Assembly: GCF_018986435.1 (NCBI RefSeq)
Contig: NZ_JAHMIN010000020.1
Location: 66,553-120,847, forward strand
DNA: 54,295 bases
Reading direction: 5' to 3'
Source: Hahella sp. HN01
Lineage (GTDB): Bacteria; Pseudomonadota; Gammaproteobacteria; Pseudomonadales; Oleiphilaceae
The notes under the pieces are model-generated. The model saw only the letters and a program-made list of their open reading frames with translations. It did no database searches and was not told where the DNA came from. Both the position numbers and the translations under genes were made by a program. Positions 7,668 to 15,923 of this stretch are shown piece by piece (the stretch's first letter is position 1; every line of letters begins with the position of its first letter).

Positions 7668-8894
7668 CTATATGCAAGTATTGATCGATCGACAGTAATC
7701 CTTTTTATCGCAACGCAGACTGGTGCGATGAGAAGGTGAAAATCCAAGATAGTCCATAGACCCCACCGCGTAATAAAGCCCCCAGAAATACTGCGCCCGT
7801 CCAGCCAGCGAGTGGTTAAGATTTTCTTCTCGATAACAGGCCGCCGCCACAGAACCTGTCCCGTTTGTCTCCTCGCCAGTCAAACGGTCGACAATACGCT
7901 TGATGAACTGCATCTGCGGCCCTTGCTGGGTGAGGTAGTCCAGTGTGTCATGGCCTGTGTCTGCGTACCCCCACCAATCCCAACAGCCGTTCATTGGCTC
8001 ATTGCTGGTTTGCGGATACACCACAATGATGCGATTACTCTCCGCCCAGGCATTGTAGCCGGCGTGGCGGGCGAAGGTGTCTTGCAACGTCGAGCGATTC
8101 TGTTTGCAGCCATGCAGGGCGATATGCACGCGGCAGGCCGCCTGTGAGCCCCGGCAGACGTCGGGAACGTAGATATAGCCGGTTTCATCCAGATACTGCG
8201 AATAGCTCAACAGGCTCTGATCGAAAGTCAGCAGGTTTTCCGGTTTTTCCGACGCAGGGGGCGATAAAGGGCCATAGATGTGGTTCAGCAACAGGCCCGC
8301 GGCGTCATACTGACAGTCGCCGATATACGGGGAGTCGCTGTGCGTACAATCGGCGCCGAAGTTTTGCGTCGGCATGGCGTGGCCGGCGTCTACGAGGTCA
8401 ATATTGACGGAGACATTCTGAGTTCCGCTTAACCGCTGATACACCTCCGCCGCCCGCTGCGATGACGAGCTTCTAACCCGATGGTCGCTCTTGCCATGAA
8501 AGATCCATACGCGGTCGTCGCGCAAAAACGCCACGTTATCTATCTTGCCCGCGTCCGCCATGGCCTGAGTCAGCCTGACGATGGCGTCGGCGTCCGGCAA
8601 ATCTCCCTGGCTCATGCAGCGTCCGGCGGCCCGGGTCAGACTGCCTTCCGCGCAGCCATAAGGGCCGCCCGCCACCAGCCCGGCTCCCATGAAGGTTTTG
8701 GAGTAGGCCACATGCGCCTGCATGGCGGCGAAAGCGCCAGAAGATAAACCGGAGATGGAGATCTGGGCGGCGTCGACATTGAGACTGCGTAAATCAATGC
8801 TCTCCTGCCCGGGAGACACGGCCAGTCCGGCGCCGCCGGCGGCCAGTGTGGAAGTCAGAACGACTGCGCCTTTCAGCGTCATGAATCTGTTCAT
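7668..8894 (-). CDS. Secreted short-chain PHA depolymerase, type-2 catalytic domain
   Basis: 408 residues from the ATG at 8894, chosen because AAGGGG lies just upstream and a signal peptide follows (hydrophobic about residues 9-25). The lipase box is GLSSG with Ser51; Asp138 (KSDHRV) and His173 (AGHAMP) complete the expected triad. The oxyanion-hole motif LHGCKQ is at 261-266, after the lipase box, not before it. This order is the hallmark of the type-2 catalytic domain of secreted polyhydroxybutyrate depolymerases. The C-terminal part (about 350-408) is Cys- and Tyr-rich with no obvious Fn3-like linker, so the usual substrate-binding module is not obvious. The enzyme is expected to degrade extracellular poly(3-hydroxybutyrate). 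Confidence 0.88.
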   Translation of the reverse strand: MNRFMTLKGAVVLTSTLAAGGAGLAVSPGQESIDLRSLNVDAAQISISGLSSGAFAAMQAHVAYSKTFMGAGLVAGGPYGCAEGSLTRAAGRCMSQGDLPDADAIVRLTQAMADAGKIDNVAFLRDDRVWIFHGKSDHRVRSSSSQRAAEVYQRLSGTQNVSVNIDLVDAGHAMPTQNFGADCTHSDSPYIGDCQYDAAGLLLNHIYGPLSPPASEKPENLLTFDQSLLSYSQYLDETGYIYVPDVCRGSQAACRVHIALHGCKQNRSTLQDTFARHAGYNAWAESNRIIVVYPQTSNEPMNGCWDWWGYADTGHDTLDYLTQQGPQMQFIKRIVDRLTGEETNGTGSVAAACYREENLNHSLAGRAQYFWGLYYAVGSMDYLGFSPSHRTSLRCDKKDYCRSINTCI

Positions 8895-9273
8895 AGTCGG
8901 CCCCTTGAGTTGTTGTCGTGCGTCCCTGGTGAGCGTTGTCTGTTGGTCGCGACTGTCCGCGCAACAAGACACGCCGGATTTTTCTGTGTTGTATGTGTCA
9001 TTGCCATGAACGCATTCAGGGCGTATCAAATCCTGCGCCAGAATGATTAACGCCGTGAATTCAGCAGGTTGCGCGTAAGCGGGTGGGGCGTGTTCAATAA
9101 ATGTTCAGAAGAGCTGACAAGTTACGGATGCATCGCCTGAAAGCTGTCCGGCCAGCCGGACATCCAAATTTATGCGCCGCAGATTTTGCACGAATTTACA
9201 GGAGCCCCCCTAACGTCCTCGTGCGCTTGCTTTAAACTGATGCAGCCTGTTTGTGCGGGGAGGCGTGTGTCTG
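8895..9273. other. Divergent intergenic region
   Basis: 379 bases between the depolymerase (minus) and the polyamine-binding protein (plus), so both promoters must lie here. Small frames in this stretch have no ribosome binding site and no protein-like composition. I see no convincing -35/-10 pair or operator. Confidence 0.6.
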
Positions 9274-10323
9274 ATGAAACGGTCTATGGTTGCGCTTTTT
9301 TTCTTCAGTGTGCTGTCGCTGTTCAGTTTCGTCAGTCACGCGGACGCTGTTTTGCACATTTTCACCTGGGAAGACTATCTGGACCCGGAGGTTGTCGCCG
9401 AGTTCGAGAAAACCCACCATATCAAGCTGAAGTTCAGCTATTTCCAGAACGAAGAGAAGCGCGATCGTGTCATGGCTACGCGCAACGGCCAGGGTTTTGA
9501 CCTGATTCTGATGGACGGTCTGACGGCGGAAGCTTATATCAAGCTGGGCTGGGCCGCGCCGTTAAGCGAAAACGAAGTCCCCAATCTCAAATTCAATAAT
9601 GATCTGTGGCGCAGCCATCAACCGGCGTTGGTGGGTTATGTCGCTCCCTATGCCTGGGGCACGCAAGGCGTCGCCTATCGCTCTGATCTGGTGCGGCCGA
9701 TCTCCCGTTTCATGCAGTTGTTTCGTCCGGCGGATGAGCTGAAAGGCAAGATTGTGATGACGCCGCAAGCCACGGAAATGCTGCCTATCGCCCTGCAAAC
9801 CCTGGGCTACGACATGTATGACGAATCTCCCCAGGCGCTGACCCTGGCGGCGGAGCTGATCTCCGCCCAGAAGCCCCATGTGCTGACCTATCGTTCGCTC
9901 AAGACCAACGGCGAATCGCTCCTGGTGACCGGGGAAGCGGTGGCCGCCGTGGCCTACAGCGGTGATGCGCTGATGTTGAAACAGTTCAACCCGAACATTG
10001 AATACCGACTGCCGGAAGAGGGCGGTATTGTCTGGTTCGATTACTTTATCGTCAGCCGTTACGCCTCCGACCCGGAAGCCGCCTATACGTTTTTGAATTT
10101 TATCAGCGAACCCCGCAACGCCGCCCGCAATTGTGAATTCACCTATTCCGCCACCTATAATGAAGAAGCATTGAAAATTTTGCCGGAGGAACTGCTGGCC
10201 AATCAGACCGTATTTCCCGCCATCAATCCCAGGATGGGAACCCATAAAGCGCCAAGCACGCTATACAAGCGGCGCATGATGAGCATCTGGCACAATCTCG
10301 GCTTCGAACAGATTCTGCAATGA
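9274..10323 (+). CDS. Periplasmic polyamine-binding protein (PotD/NspS-like)
   Basis: About 349 residues from the ATG at 9274, which has GGGGAGG ten bases upstream. A signal peptide (MKRSMVALFFFSVLSLFSFVSHADA) leads into LHIFTWEDYLDPEVVAEFEK, the classic start of PotD/PotF-family spermidine/putrescine-binding proteins. Other matches are the segment GFDLILMDG, the APYAWGTQGVAYR segment and the VAAVAYSGDA strand. No transporter genes are nearby. Instead the stop overlaps (ATGA) the start of a membrane GGDEF-EAL gene, as in the Vibrio cholerae nspS-mbaA operon, where a PotD-like protein senses norspermidine and spermidine and controls biofilm. The ligand here cannot be read from the sequence. 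Confidence 0.85.
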   Translation: MKRSMVALFFFSVLSLFSFVSHADAVLHIFTWEDYLDPEVVAEFEKTHHIKLKFSYFQNEEKRDRVMATRNGQGFDLILMDGLTAEAYIKLGWAAPLSENEVPNLKFNNDLWRSHQPALVGYVAPYAWGTQGVAYRSDLVRPISRFMQLFRPADELKGKIVMTPQATEMLPIALQTLGYDMYDESPQALTLAAELISAQKPHVLTYRSLKTNGESLLVTGEAVAAVAYSGDALMLKQFNPNIEYRLPEEGGIVWFDYFIVSRYASDPEAAYTFLNFISEPRNAARNCEFTYSATYNEEALKILPEELLANQTVFPAINPRMGTHKAPSTLYKRRMMSIWHNLGFEQILQ

Positions 10324-12782
10324 AGTTACGCGCGCGGTTGATCATTACGCTGGTAGTGGCGACATTCACCTGCTTTTTGAGCCTGGCGACCGCGCTGTAT
10401 GTGGAGCTAACCGCGTTTTGGGAAGGCCGCAGCCGTCATTTGCTGGATGAATCCGCCTCCCTGGCGGCGGCCAATGTGAATGGCTCGGTGGAGCATACCC
10501 TGGCCAATATGCGCCTGTTGGTTTCTGAGGATGTGCTGGATCGATATTTGTCCATGGGGGAAGAGCGTTACACCCTCATGTATGACCTTTCCGCCAAGGC
10601 GTTGAGCCGTTACGCCACGCTGTTCCCCGAGTATCTGGAGATCGTCCTGCTGTTGCCTGACGGCGTCGAGGACATCCGCATCGCCGACGATATCCGCTCC
10701 CCGGAAGCGGAGCCGGCCGGGGAAAGTCTGTTTCAGCAGGCGTTGCAAGACCCCTACAACACCTACTATGACTTCATCAATCAGGAACGCTTCGACGGAC
10801 CCCACCTGACGTTTTACCGCGCGTTATACACGATTGACCGCTCCCTGGGCGCCTACGAAAACAACAAGGTAGTGAAAGGCGTGCTCAAATTCACCGTGGA
10901 CATGAACTGGTTAATGCGGCATGACCCCGGAAGCGATGCGGCGGAAGTGGACGCCACCTTTATCGCCAGCCGGGGGCGGGGCGTGATATACGCCTCGGGC
11001 CTGTCCCAAACGCAGGCGCGCGGGCTGTCGAATATTCCTGGCGCAGGCGTGGATGGGCCGAGCCAATACATGGCGCGGATGATGGGAGAAGATTATCTGG
11101 TGGATTCGCGTCCCCTGCTCGGGGATTGGCGTCTTTATAATGCGATGCCGTTTTCGGAGGCGCGCAGCGAGTTTCATCGGTTGCTGTTCACCGCCATCGT
11201 GGTGCTGGTGGTGGTGTTCGTCCTGCTGGGTTGGTTTATTTACGTGCAGATGGATCGCATGATCGTGCGACCGGTGAAAGAACTGGCCAAGGCCACCTAT
11301 CACATTCTCCATGCGCCGGACAAAGCCAAGTCGCTACGCCTGCAAAGCGGCGAAATAGGGCGTCTGCAGCAGGCGTTTCTGGAGATGGAAGGACAGATCC
11401 GTCAGTACACGCGGGAGCTGAAAACCCAGGCTTACACCGACAGCCTGACCGGTTTGCCCAACCGCCACGCCATGGCGCATATGCTGGCGCTGTTGATGCG
11501 GCGCAATGAAGAACGCGATCAATCGCTGGCGCTGCTGTTTATCGACCTGGACGGCTTCAAGCAGATCAATGACGTCTACGGTCATCAAGTGGGGGACAGC
11601 TTGCTGACCGCAGTGACCGGTCGTCTCTCTTCAGTATTGCGTCCCTCCGATGTGATTTATCAGATTTCGGAAGAAGAGGCGTTGGAGGATACGGATGAGG
11701 AGCGCAATATTCTGTTCCGCCTTGGCGGCGACGAATTCACTATTATCGTTCCCAACATCGGCGCCCGTAAGAACGCTGCGGCGGTGGCGCAACGGGTGCT
11801 GGACCAGCTGAGGCCCCCGTTCAAAGTGGAAGGGCAGGAAACCTTTATCGGCGCCAGCATCGGCATCGCAATGTGCCCGGACGACGCCGACAGCGTCAAT
11901 GATCTGATCAAATATGCGGACACCGCCATGTACTCCGCCAAGGCTCACGGCAAGATGCGTTTTGAGTTTTTCTCGCCGCAGTTGGAGCACAGCGAGCAGG
12001 CCCGTCTGGCGATGGATAACCTGATCAGCAAAGCCCTGGATAAGGATGAGTTCACGATCTGCTTCCAGCCGATCATTGATCTGCGCACCCGTCATCTCTC
12101 TGGATTTGAAGCGCTGGCGCGCCTGTATTCGGAGCAGTACGGCTGGATCAGTCCGCTGGATTTTGTGCCGGCGGCGGAGAAGCGCGGGATGATTGATCAC
12201 ATCACTTTACTGGTGGCTTCACACGCCTGCGCGTTCGTTAAATCCCTGGAAGCGAAGTATCAGTTGCAACCGAGCGTTTCCCTGAATATCACCGCCGGGC
12301 AGCTGGTGACGGGGGAGGTCTTCAACAAGATCAATCAGCTGCTGGTTGATTCCGGCATGTCCCGCAACATCTTTGAGTTTGAGGTGACGGAAAGCGCGTT
12401 GTTCGAAGATCGCAAAGGCTGCGCGATGACCCTGGACAAGCTGCGCAACCAGGGCTTCCGGGTGTCTCTGGACAACTTTGGCGTGGGCTATTCCTCCCTC
12501 AGCCATCTGAAAAAATTCTCTTTCAACACGCTGAAAATTGACCGCTCGTTCCTGCGCGACCTGCATGACGACGAAGCCGGGCAGGCCATCCTTTCCAGCA
12601 TTATCGCGATGGCCAGGAAAATGGACATGGCGGTGGTGGCGGAAGGCATTGAAACGATTCAGCAACTGGAAGTAGTGGAAAGCCTGGGCATTCATCTGGC
12701 GCAGGGCTATCTGTTTTCACCGCCGTTGCCGGCGGAAGCTGCACTGGCCCTGTATGAGCAGGACTCCGCCATTCGCTATTGA
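10320..12782 (+). CDS. Membrane GGDEF-EAL protein, MbaA-like
   Basis: 820 residues: a first TM helix (about 8-29), a periplasmic region of about 255 residues, a second TM (about 288-310), a HAMP-like segment (about 312-365), GGDEF domain (about 376-545; intact GGDEF at 469-473) and EAL domain (about 560-815; EAL at 597-599, AEGIE near the end intact). Such proteins make or break cyclic di-GMP. Two oddities: an acidic insertion of about 19 residues lies just before GGDEF, after the RPSD motif that would be the inhibitory RxxD site; and the usual DDFG of the EAL domain is Asp718-Asn719-Phe-Gly. The start overlaps the stop of the polyamine-binding protein gene, so the pair is made together and probably works as one periplasmic polyamine sensor. 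Confidence 0.88.
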   Translation: MKLRARLIITLVVATFTCFLSLATALYVELTAFWEGRSRHLLDESASLAAANVNGSVEHTLANMRLLVSEDVLDRYLSMGEERYTLMYDLSAKALSRYATLFPEYLEIVLLLPDGVEDIRIADDIRSPEAEPAGESLFQQALQDPYNTYYDFINQERFDGPHLTFYRALYTIDRSLGAYENNKVVKGVLKFTVDMNWLMRHDPGSDAAEVDATFIASRGRGVIYASGLSQTQARGLSNIPGAGVDGPSQYMARMMGEDYLVDSRPLLGDWRLYNAMPFSEARSEFHRLLFTAIVVLVVVFVLLGWFIYVQMDRMIVRPVKELAKATYHILHAPDKAKSLRLQSGEIGRLQQAFLEMEGQIRQYTRELKTQAYTDSLTGLPNRHAMAHMLALLMRRNEERDQSLALLFIDLDGFKQINDVYGHQVGDSLLTAVTGRLSSVLRPSDVIYQISEEEALEDTDEERNILFRLGGDEFTIIVPNIGARKNAAAVAQRVLDQLRPPFKVEGQETFIGASIGIAMCPDDADSVNDLIKYADTAMYSAKAHGKMRFEFFSPQLEHSEQARLAMDNLISKALDKDEFTICFQPIIDLRTRHLSGFEALARLYSEQYGWISPLDFVPAAEKRGMIDHITLLVASHACAFVKSLEAKYQLQPSVSLNITAGQLVTGEVFNKINQLLVDSGMSRNIFEFEVTESALFEDRKGCAMTLDKLRNQGFRVSLDNFGVGYSSLSHLKKFSFNTLKIDRSFLRDLHDDEAGQAILSSIIAMARKMDMAVVAEGIETIQQLEVVESLGIHLAQGYLFSPPLPAEAALALYEQDSAIRY

Positions 12783-12960
12783 GACCTGGTCGTCGACCTT
12801 GTCCGCCCCGTTGGATTTTCGCCTTCATATTGACTGTTCGTTAGTCACTGCGCGCTTGTGCATTTCGGGCCTTCTACGCCGTTGTCTTAATAGCATGAGG
12901 CGCCTATCGGCGTTATAGTGTGGGCGCTTGGCTGTCGATCTGATTTATAAGGGGAAAGTG

Positions 12961-13518
12961 GTGAGAATAGCAGTATTTTGCGGCTCCAGTATGGGAGCCA
13001 GAGAGGAATACCAAGACGCCGCCAAAGCGCTTGGGGAAGAGCTGGCGCGACGGAATATCGAACTGGTGTATGGCGGCGGCCATGTGGGCCTGATGGGCGT
13101 GATCGCTGATGCGGTGCTGGCGGCGGGCGGCAAGGTGACCGGCGTCATCCCTGTGGCGCTGAAAGAAAAGGAAATCGAGCATACCGGTTTGACCGAGCTG
13201 TTCGTGGTGGCGGATATGCACGAGCGCAAAGCGAAAATGGCGGAGCTGTCAGACGCGTTTATCGCCATGCCCGGCGGCGCCGGAACCCTGGAGGAAATCT
13301 TCGAGGTCTGGACCTGGAGCCAGTTGGGTTATCACAGCAAGCCAAGCTGTTTTTATAACGCCTTTGGCTACTACGACAAACTGCTCGACTTTATCCGCCA
13401 CATGCAGGACGAACGCTTCCTGAGTCAGGGCTATATCGACGCCCTGATCATCAAAGAAAACCCGGCGCAGTTGCTCGACGCGATACTGTCTTATCAGGCG
13501 CCTCCCGGAAAATGGTGA
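12961..13518 (+). CDS. LOG family nucleotide 5'-monophosphate nucleosidase
   Basis: 185 residues from the GTG at 12961, preceded by AAGGGG. The Rossmann-type fold starts IAVFCGSSMGA and has VYGGGHVGLMG near residues 36-46. The LOG family signature PGGAGTLEE sits at 104-112, with the MHERK motif at 86-90. The family hydrolyses nucleoside monophosphates to a base and ribose 5-phosphate; some members act on cytokinin ribotides, while bacterial members also act on purine or pyrimidine monophosphates. It is a single gene with no partner visible, and substrate preference cannot be decided here. Confidence 0.9.
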   Translation: MRIAVFCGSSMGAREEYQDAAKALGEELARRNIELVYGGGHVGLMGVIADAVLAAGGKVTGVIPVALKEKEIEHTGLTELFVVADMHERKAKMAELSDAFIAMPGGAGTLEEIFEVWTWSQLGYHSKPSCFYNAFGYYDKLLDFIRHMQDERFLSQGYIDALIIKENPAQLLDAILSYQAPPGKW

Positions 13519-13543
13519 CGCCCTGGGCGTGGGCAGTCCGCGC

Positions 13544-14431
13544 CTAAGTCTGCGGGGCCGGCTTGCGCAGCAGCGCCGGTCCCAGGGACGCCAGCAAGGC
13601 GCCGCCGACAATCAGACCGCACCCGAGCAACACCGTTACCGTGAATTCCGCTTCGCCGAAGGCGATCAACAATAGCGTGGAAATCAGCGGCGCGGCGTAT
13701 GACAAGACCCCCAATAGCTGAATATCGCCGCGTTTGACGCCATAGTCCCAGGTAAAGAACGCAATCCCCACCGGGCCCAGCCCCAATCCAATCACACCGA
13801 GCCATTGTCCGCCGCTCAGCGGCCAGACAGTTTCTTCCAGCACACCATGGCACAACGCCGCCAGCACTGACACGCCCAGACAATACAACCCCACTGCGTC
13901 AGAGGGGACCTCCGCCAGAGTGCGGGACAACACTGAATACAGCGACCAGATCAGGGCGCAGAGCAGCGCGGCTCCGTAGCCGCTCAAGTAACGCACATCA
14001 AAGCCTGCGCCGGGGCGCCATAACAACGCCCAGCAGCCCGCCAGCGTCAGCAGTCCACCCAGCCACAGGGTTTTTCCCGCAGACTCTTTCAGCAACACCG
14101 CAGAAAAACAGACGATCAGCAGCGGCCAGAGATAGGCGATCAGACTGGCTTCCACCGCTGGCGCCTGATTCAAGGCGATGAAGTAAAACAGGTGATAACC
14201 GAAAAGCCCGCCCACACCCAATAACCAGGCGCGCGCAGGCTGGCGCAACAGGCGCAACAGACTGCCTCCCTGCGCCACGGTTTTACCCAGCATCAGTAAG
14301 GCGGCGATGCAAAATGTCATCGCCAATAACTGAAAGGGAGGAACGCCTGCGCTCCAGCGCGTGAACAGCGCCAGTGCGCCCCATAAGACGACGGCGGTGA
14401 ATCCTATGGACGTAGCGGCTTGTCGGTTCAT
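13544..14431 (-). CDS. DMT superfamily (EamA/YddG-like) exporter
   Basis: 295 residues with ten hydrophobic helices in two repeated halves, as in the drug/metabolite transporter family. The opening ATSIGFTAVVLWGALALFTRW and the N-terminal half resemble YddG, an aromatic amino acid exporter; the second repeat has the typical SLYSVLSRTL and PVGIAFFTWDYGVKRGD segments. Inner membrane. The substrate cannot be fixed. An AraC-type regulator gene lies just upstream on the same strand, 105 bases away, and probably controls it. Confidence 0.85.
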   Translation of the reverse strand: MNRQAATSIGFTAVVLWGALALFTRWSAGVPPFQLLAMTFCIAALLMLGKTVAQGGSLLRLLRQPARAWLLGVGGLFGYHLFYFIALNQAPAVEASLIAYLWPLLIVCFSAVLLKESAGKTLWLGGLLTLAGCWALLWRPGAGFDVRYLSGYGAALLCALIWSLYSVLSRTLAEVPSDAVGLYCLGVSVLAALCHGVLEETVWPLSGGQWLGVIGLGLGPVGIAFFTWDYGVKRGDIQLLGVLSYAAPLISTLLLIAFGEAEFTVTVLLGCGLIVGGALLASLGPALLRKPAPQT

Positions 14432-14536
14432 GACGTTTCTTTTTTCCGTTGTATGAGGTTTTTCGTTGTATAAGAGAAAAGGTTCGGAAACGTCAGCTTA
14501 GCGTTTTACCGCGGGGGAAAATTCGTCGCTGCGGCG

Positions 14537-15268
14537 CTAGTTTTTCTCGCGCGGGCGGAAATGCTTGGGGGATTTACCGAAGTGGCGTCTGAAACGGTCA
14601 CTGAACGCGGCCTGATTCTGAAAACCGGTATCGAGCGCTATCCGTTGTATGCTGAGCTGGCTGTTTTCCAACAGCGCCAGGGCCAGTCGCATACGTTTGT
14701 CCCGCAGATAATCCATCGGCGTCATGCCGAATGCGTTTTTGAATAGATCAGAAAGGTGGCGACGGCTCAGGTTCGCCGCGCTGGCGACTTGATCGAGGGT
14801 GATCGTGTCGCCCAAGTGTGCGTCCAGAAAGTCGCGGGCGGCGAGCAGACGCTTGTCCAGATTCAACGCCGCGCCGTAGCGCTCTCGAAGCAACTGCAAC
14901 AATAAGCCGAGTATGCGCTCGCGGGATGCTTCGCCCAGGTGTCCGTGACCCAGCTCCATCGCGATAAAGTGAACGTAGGAGCGCAATCCTGGGTCCAGTT
15001 CGATGAATGCCGGTAGACGTCCCAGCGCAGGCTCCATGGACACCGGCAGATCCGCCACTACAAAGCGGTTATCCTCGCCGCCGGCGAATGCGTGATCCCG
15101 TCCAGCTTCGATCACCGCCGCAGTGCGCCGGTCCACCATCGCCCCCTGGCCCGCCACATCCAGCTCCAGGCGACCGCTGAGCGGCAGCACCAGCTGGTGA
15201 TAATCATGGCTATGGCATTGCGTTTCCGGCGAATAACGCCGCAGGTCCAAAGCGATGGGCGTCGACAT
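14537..15268 (-). CDS. AraC family transcriptional regulator
   Basis: 243 residues. The N-terminal half is a small cupin-like sensor domain (HSHDYHQLVLPLSGRLEL, then GRDHAFAGGEDNRFVVAD). The C-terminal part has two helix-turn-helix units: ITLDQVASAANLSRRHLSDLFK and SIQRIALDTGFQNQAAFSDRFRR, followed by the FGKSPKHFR tail that is the AraC signature. It is upstream of, and on the same strand as, the exporter gene, so the exporter is the likely target. The inducer is unknown. Confidence 0.9.
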   Translation of the reverse strand: MSTPIALDLRRYSPETQCHSHDYHQLVLPLSGRLELDVAGQGAMVDRRTAAVIEAGRDHAFAGGEDNRFVVADLPVSMEPALGRLPAFIELDPGLRSYVHFIAMELGHGHLGEASRERILGLLLQLLRERYGAALNLDKRLLAARDFLDAHLGDTITLDQVASAANLSRRHLSDLFKNAFGMTPMDYLRDKRMRLALALLENSQLSIQRIALDTGFQNQAAFSDRFRRHFGKSPKHFRPREKN

Positions 15269-15422
15269 GGCGCGTTTCTCTGTAACAGCTAATGGATAAT
15301 TTGGATCTCTGCGAAAGCATCAGTGTATCCCCCGGACGGCGAAAGTTCGATGGGGGAGCGCTATGTTTAGGTGTACGTATGCGTTTAAAGTGCGAATGCC
15401 TGAAGAATAGAAAATAGCCCCT

Positions 15423-15830
15423 CTATGATAACGGCCATGAACTGTAAGCCGAATCTATGATTTGCAGGCCTGATTCTGCGCCTTCAAGTAATGACTCAGG
15501 CAGCTGGGAAGAAATGTCAGTTCTTGCTTGAAGATAGTCTAAACCGGGACCAAAAAAGCATGTGTTTTCTATTGAGAGTAATTCAAAAATAATCTGGGGC
15601 AGGAGTTCATGCTGCATGGGTCTTAAAAAAACTATCCCGGAAATGGCGTCGCGGGATTCACCGAATAAGTATGCACTTTCACAGATTTCGCCAACCTTCG
15701 AGACAAACTCAAAGTCGCCATCGTCTTCGATAATCTCACCATAATTTTTTAGTACGGCATTTATTTCTTCAAACGGAATGACGCCGGCCTCACCGTTTTT
15801 GAATTTCTGAAAAAAAATTTCGTATGACAT
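15423..15830 (-). CDS. Hypothetical acidic protein (135 aa)
   Basis: A soluble acidic protein of 135 residues with no signal peptide, starting MSYEIFFQKFKNGEAGVIPFEEI. It has two helical segments and a beta segment near the middle (SGIVFLRPMQHELL). The composition and single-domain size fit many small orphan proteins, including immunity-like ones, but no motif is diagnostic. It is isolated: the AraC gene starts about 155 bases away and the helicase gene ends about 93 bases away. Confidence 0.55.
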   Translation of the reverse strand: MSYEIFFQKFKNGEAGVIPFEEINAVLKNYGEIIEDDGDFEFVSKVGEICESAYLFGESRDAISGIVFLRPMQHELLPQIIFELLSIENTCFFGPGLDYLQARTDISSQLPESLLEGAESGLQIIDSAYSSWPLS

Positions 15831-15923
15831 AGTTATTCCTGAATTTAACGAAAATATGCCGCCAGCGGCGTGCTTACTTGCGGGCGTTGTCCGCCTGATT
15901 AATAGCGCGTTGACCCAGCACTT

